From: Haplomitrium mnioides
Lineage: Eukaryota > Marchantiophyta > Haplomitriopsida > Calobryales
Direction: 5' to 3'
NCBI GenBank assembly: GCA_049999725.1
Contig: JBNGIS010035715.1
Coordinates: 1-23,971, forward strand
DNA length: 23,971 nt
A program made the position numbers and the translations under genes. Below are positions 19,403-23,971 of the stretch, piece after piece; the first letter of the stretch is position 1, and every line of letters begins with the position of its first letter. The notes under the pieces were generated by a model. That model was not told the DNA's origin and did no database searches. It saw only the letters and a list, made by a program, of their open reading frames with translations.

Positions 19403-19985
19403 GGCAAAGGGCATTAGAGCCTTCAATGGATTGGCAAGCTTCTATCGATGATTCATCCATTATTATGCAAATATTACTTCACCACTTACAGATCTATTAG
19501 GCAAAGAGGTCAAGTTTCAATAGACCGCCAAAGAGCAAGCTTCATTTCAACAACTCAAAGATGCAGTTTTTTCATATCATCTTCTACGGCCATATGATCC
19601 AAATGCACGTTGTATAGTTGATTTTGATGCTTCTAATTTTGCTATTGGAGTAGTTTTACAGCAAGAGTTTGAGGATGAACTTCATCCAATTTCCTTTATG
19701 TCATGCCGATAAAATACAACAAAGAGAAATTACTCTGCAAGGGATCGAGAGCAAATGGCAATGGTTTGTGCTACCAAAGCATGGAGATACTATCTTTTGA
19801 GAAGACCTATACTTATGCACACAGATCACAAGCCATTGTTACAAGCAATCCATTTGGAAAATATGACAAGTTGTCATCACCAATGGGAGGATCAATTGCA
19901 ACTCTTTGATGTCAAGCTAGAGTACAAGTCAGGAAGATTCCACACCATTTCTGATGCATTTTCAAGAAGGTCAGATCATTGAGTA
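19403..19985 (+). pseudogene. Chromovirus RNase H (reverse transcriptase catalytic part missing)
   Basis: The reading resumes at IRAFNGLASFYR (about 19410), which normally lies just after the reverse transcriptase palm. Then comes the Ty3-type RNase H: FDASNFAIGVVLQQ (first acidic residue, about 19625), HPISFMS, a frame change near 19710, ARDREQMAMVCATKAWRYYL (about 19740) and MHTDHKPLL (about 19815). It ends with KLEYKSGRFHTISDAFSRRS, the usual end of the domain. No YVDD or other palm motif exists anywhere between 19360 and 19420. Confidence 0.88.
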
Positions 19986-20149
19986 AATAAAATAGAGGTG
20001 GATAACATTAGTATATTACGTTTGAATGAGGCAGCTAGTGGGAGTTATCGCCATAAGCTACAAGAAGATGCATTTTTTAGTCTTGTTCGGGCACAATTGG
20101 CCCTCAACGATAGTGAGTATCATTCTTTTTCATTCAAGATGGTATTCTA

Positions 20150-21461
20150 TATTTAAGCCATCAAATATATGTTCCACAAGATGATGCACTTCGAATGGTT
20201 CATTTGCAAGAAGCATATGACATTCCCATCTCAAGGCATCTTGGAGTAGATAAAACTACAGAGTTGCTTCAGCGCACTTGGTTGTGGCCTAACTTGGCTC
20301 GAGATGTTAGTGGTTTTGTTCGTTCATGTGAAAGTTATCAACAAAACAAAGCTTCAAATCAAAAATCAACGGGACTGCTTTAGCCACTACCAATTCCTAT
20401 TGCTCGTTGGGAACATGTAAGTTTGGATCTTGTCACTTCACGTCCAACTACACCTCGTGGGTTTACCGCCATTGTGGTGTTTGTGGACAAGCTCAGCAAG
20501 CATATTCATTTAGCACCGACGGTGGATACAGTAGATGCTCCACAATTGGCAAAAATTTACTATGATACTGTCTTTTGTTATCATGGAATGCCCAAGGTAT
20601 TAATATCTAATAAGGATCTACATTTCACCGGAAAGTTTGGCGATAGTTGTTCAAACTTTTAGACACCAAACTCTCTATGTTTAGTGCTTATCATCCTCAA
20701 AACAGATGGGCAAATGGAGCGCGCTAATTGTATTGTAGAAGATATGTTTCGCACATTCATCAATGTTCATCATACCGATTGGGATAGTTTCTTGTCCAAA
20801 CAAGCAACTATTGGGTTTTCTCCTTTCTTTCTTAATTTAGGTCAACATTCTCTTGTTCCCAATGGTTTGCTTTCTCCTTCTTCCTCCAATGTTCCAAGTA
20901 TTTCTACCTTTTTGTCTCGTTTATCTTTTTCCTTGCTAGATGCTTGCAACCATCTTACACTTTCTTGGGAAAAACAATATGCTGATGGCCATCATCATGA
21001 TTTCTCTTATGTTTTAGATGAACAAGTTATGTTATCTACTCATGATCTCCCATTGTCTTTAGATACTCAAGTCCGTAAGTTATCTTCTGCTTGGATTGGT
21101 CCTTTCTCTATTTCTCAGGTTATTTCTCTCATTGCTTTTAAACTTTCTCTTCTGCTTTATATGAAGATTCATTGTGTGTTTTATGTCTCTAAACTTAAGC
21201 CTTTTGTTCCTAGTCCATCTTGTTTTCCAAATTGTGTTCAACTTCCTCCTCTTGCTATTGTTCTTGATGATCATGAAGAATTTGAAGTTGACCACATTTT
21301 GGAGAAAAGAGTTATCAAGCAAGCGACATCCACAAGTTCAATACAAGGTTTTGTGGAAAAGCTATCCACTTCATAATGCTACTTGGGAACCTTCTTCAAA
21401 TCTTGAGAATGCTCAAGAAGCTATTCAAATTTTGAAAGTTGCGGCAATGACGAGGACGTGA
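20150..21461 (+). pseudogene. Chromovirus integrase with chromodomain
   Basis: The N-terminal zinc domain reads HLGVDKTTELLQRTWLWPNL then SCESYQQ (20236-20345). The first His of the family motif is replaced by Tyr (EAYDIP), and the second Cys likewise (CESY). The catalytic core follows a stop at 20380: SLDLVTS (first Asp), VLISNKD (second Asp changed to Asn, about 20600), two frame changes near 20640-20700, then DGQMERAN (Glu present, about 20706). The C-terminal chromodomain spans about 21280-21440 across another frame change: EVDHILEKRVIKQ, then VLWKSYPLHNATWEPSSNL. In active elements the integrase inserts cDNA and the chromodomain directs it to chromatin. This copy is dead. Confidence 0.9.
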
Positions 21462-21467
21462 TCGATT

Positions 21468-21480
21468 AGAAGGCAGAGAT
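21468..21480 (+). promoter_or_regulatory. Polypurine tract of the chromovirus
   Basis: AGAAGGCAGAGAT lies directly between the end of the chromodomain frame (TGA 21459-21461) and the LTR start. This is the expected place for the plus-strand primer. Confidence 0.7.
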
Positions 21481-21482
21481 TA

Positions 21483-21860
21483 TGTAATAGTACAAGCATA
21501 AGGTTGTGCTATTTACAAGAAAATAGAGAGGAGTGAAGAAAATGGTAGAGTCACTTTTAGGATTGAGATAAGATTACTTGACTCTATACTTTTAGTAGAG
21601 AATCAATTTTAGGGTTGAAATTAGAAGTGACTTGTAAGTGAAGAAAGATGGATGACACCTTCTTCTCTTGTATAAATAGAAAGGCTTCTTAGCCCACTCC
21701 TCATTCTGGAGTTCCTCTCAATTCGATTTGGCTCTTTGGTTGCTTGGATTTGGATAACACTCTTGGCTTTGGTTTACTTATTGGCCTTGAGTTGTGTAAC
21801 TCTATTAGAGTTATCTTGAAGTGTTACTTATTTGGAAGTTGGTCTTTGAGTTCTTTTACA
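21483..21860 (+). repeat. 3' LTR of the chromovirus
   Basis: About 378 bp beginning TGTAATAG and ending CTTTTACA, a near-perfect 8 bp terminal inverted repeat with the canonical TG...CA ends. A TATA box (TATAAATAG, 21672-21680) lies near the middle. The right end directly abuts methyltransferase-like sequence, which fixes the insertion site on that side. No partner LTR is found at the 5' side within the window. Confidence 0.85.
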
Positions 21861-22117
21861 AGGCTCCTTGTAGTATGCATAGACAATATGTGATTTTGTC
21901 ACATCAGATGGCAAAGAAGCCTTCGTCAAAACTCTATAGGGAATGTAGATAGGCTGACATCTATTATATTCTACGGCAATGCAATTTTGCATCAACTTCA
22001 AAGCACAGACAAGGCATGTGTTGGATCCATAGCAAAGATCCAAGATCTAATCTTGCTCTATTGACAAACAGTCTATAAAAAAGTTGTATAGAGCTTGAGG
22101 CTTTTGGTACATTCACA
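21861..22117 (-). pseudogene. Methyltransferase-like fragment, short copy
   Basis: Read on the minus strand from 22117, the frame gives KPQALYNFF, then a TAG in place of the Trp before motif I, then LDLCYGSNTCLVCALKLMQN and CIAVEYNRCQPIYIPYRVL, ending LPSDVTKSHIVYAYYKEP. It matches the end of the longer copy at 22972-23971. Motif I is degraded (GSG became GSN). The right edge stops at the hairpin-type repeat and the left edge at the LTR, so only about 85 codons remain. Confidence 0.8.
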
Positions 22118-22125
22118 AAAAACAG

Positions 22126-22172
22126 CCGCTACTTTGAACCAGGAACCGCTACTGGGTTCCTGTTTCACTTGA
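22126..22172 (+). repeat. Hairpin-type direct repeat, right copy
   Basis: CCGCTACTTTGAACCAGGAA matches 18121. Inside, CAGGAACC (22140-22147) and GGTTCCTG (22155-22162) form a perfect 8 bp inverted repeat with a 7 base loop (GCTACTG). The two copies of the direct repeat bracket about 4.0 kb containing the chromovirus. Confidence 0.8.
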
Positions 22173-22480
22173 CAGTTGAATTTTTTTTTTTGGAAGATTT
22201 TGCATTCAAAAACATCAAATTTAAAACTAAAATCTTCTTTTCGAAAAAAAAATTGTTTTTATTAATAAAAAAAGGCATTTTTTCCATTTAGATTATATGT
22301 CAAATGTTTTATTTAGAAAGAAAACTTAAAAAGCAAAGATTCTGATTATTCAAATATTTTGAGAAAACTTGACAGTATTGAAAATAAATTAAATTCAAGA
22401 AAAAAGAAATAAAATATATATATTTCGATAGAAGAAAATTACAAGAAAACCTAAATGTCTAATCGGAAAAGGACTTCAAA
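22173..22480. other. AT-rich DNA, no gene seen
   Basis: Long runs of A and T with no open frame and no recognisable structure. It separates the hairpin repeat from the minus-oriented motif array. Confidence 0.6.
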
Positions 22481-22499
22481 CCTGACTTGGAGCATCGTA

Positions 22500-22795
22500 G
22501 CCAACAAAGTCTATGCAAGTATAGACTCCAAACCACAACCGTTATGGTAAAGCTTATGCACGCATAGACTCTGAATAAGAATCCTGAATACTCTGCTTGC
22601 TTTCATTCTCAACAAGAGCAACGAAGCCATACACGCATGGACTTTCAACTACAATCCAACAACAAAAACACGCCAAGCACCTAAAGAAGAACCCTACAGC
22701 CTATGCAAGCATGGACATTGAACAAGAACCCTTTGACGAATGGGTGTCGATACTCTGAATAACAACTGCCTAGCTTATGCGTGCAGTGGAATCGG
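22500..22795 (-). repeat. Inverted copy of the CCATGCACGCATAGG motif array
   Basis: Reverse-complement versions of the motif found in the 15-18 kb arrays occur at 22511, 22553, 22626, 22699 and 22773 (for example GCCTATGCAAGCATGGAC at 22699-22716). The last four are 73-74 bp apart. On the minus strand they lie just downstream of the methyltransferase-like pseudogene. Spacers differ from those in the plus-strand arrays. Confidence 0.65.
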
Positions 22796-22971
22796 AGAAG
22801 AACTACAAATCCTAAAATGCGCAACGACACTAAACAATGAGCATTGCCTACACATAATTCTGAGATTAGAAATTGAGATCAAACCATTCTTGGACTATCA
22901 AAAGGTCAACTTATTCTTGAGATTTACAAAAAATGAATTTTATTATAGAGGAAAAAAGTACGAACATTTTA

Positions 22972-23971
22972 TCAAACAATCTCCTCTTCCGGAGGAACTG
23001 TCTCATCTACATCTACTGGCTGAGCATCTGCAACCGCTACAAAATCCTGACGAGACTTTGCGGTCCCCGATATCACCACAGAGTCACCAGAAGCACCTGC
23101 AGTACCAGGAGGAACAGGTTCCTTGTGGTACGCAAATACTATCTGTGACTCAGTCACATCGGATGGCAAGGAAGCCATCTCCAAAACCCTCTAAGGAATA
23201 AAGATAGACTGACGTCAATCATATTCCACCGCGATGCAATTTTGCATCAACTTTAGAGCACAGACAAGGCCTGTGCCAGACCCAGAGCAAAGATCGAGAA
23301 TCCAATCTTGCTCTATAGAAAGATGGTCAATGAAAAAATTGTATAACGCCTGCGGTTTCTGATAAACATTCACATGAGCATCATCTCCAGGATGTTTTAG
23401 CTTCGCAGAAACTGCAGGACAGCTAAAAACGCTACACATAGGTTGCCGAAGAAGTCCCGTCGCAGAAGAAGCTTGCAAATTGAAGTGTCGCATGCTCCTC
23501 TTTCCGTCTTTTGACCAATAGCCCACTGTCCAGTACTTGTGGGCGTGGGCAATTCTAGGACCACCGGAATGATGAATATTGCTTTTGTCCCTGCAGAAAA
23601 AAAACAACAAGGTTAAACCAGGTAACGACAACGTAAGATAAATAAAAGACAAAGAAATCAAAACAAAAATAAAAAATGAAAGAAAAATTTACCAGACGCC
23701 GTGATCAACTGCACAGCCGACTTCTGGAAGCGCATCCTCCACGATGCCGAATTGTTGGGATGAATGAATTATAACAAAAGACCAAAATTCCGAAGTAGTA
23801 ATTGCCGTAAAAGATGACACCATGTCAAAAATGTCATCTTTTGAAAATGGCTCTGAATCATCATGCTTGTATTCCTTAAGGTTGTAACCGTAAGGAATGT
23901 CAGCAATCGCTAAAGTGAAACACTGAGGTTTTACTAAGCCTTTAAATTGCCTGGCATTCGCCTCCCCGTGG
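22972..23971 (-). pseudogene. Beta-class amino-methyltransferase-like gene, long copy, runs off the window
   Basis: Read on the minus strand. Exon 23693-23971 is open at its 5' end; a 102 bp GT-AG intron (23591-23692) splits a Trp codon; the next exon starts at 23590. The first exon contains CFTLAIADIPYGYN, with DIPY in the place of motif IV (DPPY), then EFWSFVIIHS. The second has AHKYWTVGYW, KPQALYNFFIDH, then motif I LDLCSGSGTGLVCAL and IAVEYD (motif II acidic residue). Motif IV before motif I is the beta-class order of N4-cytosine or N6-adenine methyltransferases. Stops follow at 23215-23217 (TGA) and 23191-23193 (TAG), after which the frame continues to TGA 22972. The stops lie after all visible motifs, so a truncated product is conceivable. 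I call it a pseudogene because the short copy has sense codons at both sites. Substrate unknown. Confidence 0.75.

Larger units (their letters stand above)
18340..21860 (+). mobile_element. Ty3/Gypsy chromovirus remnant with one LTR
   Basis: Gag, protease, RNase H, integrase, chromodomain and a 3' LTR lie in the standard Ty3/Gypsy order. The C-terminal chromodomain places the element among the chromoviruses. No 5' LTR or tRNA primer-binding site (TGGTATCAGAG type) is seen upstream of gag, and the catalytic reverse transcriptase domain is missing between protease and RNase H. Every domain carries stops or frameshifts. The element cannot move and is probably an old, deleted copy. Confidence 0.93.

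Noticed and set aside
21080-21322. Minus-strand frame opposite the integrase
   Set aside because: Antisense shadow of the integrase and chromodomain region, with no motif of its own.
1-23971. tRNA, rRNA, or organelle DNA insertion
   Set aside because: No cloverleaf-like sequence, no rRNA landmark and no plastid or mitochondrial gene was recognised by reading; a covariance-model scan was not possible here.

Overview
The window looks like nuclear DNA of a land plant: one split host gene with plant-style introns sits among plant-type LINE and Ty3/Gypsy chromovirus remnants and long AT-rich decayed repeats. The repeat load and a bacterial-type DNA-methyltransferase-like pseudogene suggest a large, repeat-rich genome, perhaps a seed-free plant such as a fern or moss. 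That placement is an inference.

Layout. 1-1607: AT-rich intergenic DNA, then a tandemly duplicated repeat of unknown type; 1608-1707 is a 100-N gap. 1836-6723: a nearly full-length but disabled LINE (5' UTR repeats, ORF1 with coiled coil and RRM-like domain, ORF2 with endonuclease, reverse transcriptase and C-terminal zinc knuckle), flanked by ~61-64 bp direct repeats. 6785-8332: intergenic or 5' region. 8333-12474: the one apparently intact gene, an eight-exon DDRGK1/UFBP1 (UFMylation pathway at the ER), with a 2.3 kb intron swollen by four tandem ~310 bp repeats and one apparent GC-AG intron. 12475-14985: 3' flank and decayed dispersed repeats. 14985-18040: two diverged copies of a ~1.1-1.4 kb block, each carrying a degenerate short-period array built on a CCATGCACGCATAGG-like motif. 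18340-21860: a decayed chromovirus (gag, protease, RNase H, integrase, chromodomain, one 3' LTR) that has lost its reverse transcriptase domain and 5' LTR. 21861-22117 and 22972-23971 (minus strand): two copies of a beta-class amino-methyltransferase-like gene, both with nonsense codons; the chromovirus LTR lies directly against the shorter copy.

The genes do not form an operon-like system. DDRGK1 is a host housekeeping gene; the rest is mobile or repetitive DNA in various stages of decay, with many nonsense codons of the CGA-to-TGA kind expected from deamination of methylated cytosine. The most unusual content is the methyltransferase-like family, the motif arrays that also occur in inverted orientation downstream of it, and the large repeat expansion inside DDRGK1 intron 2.
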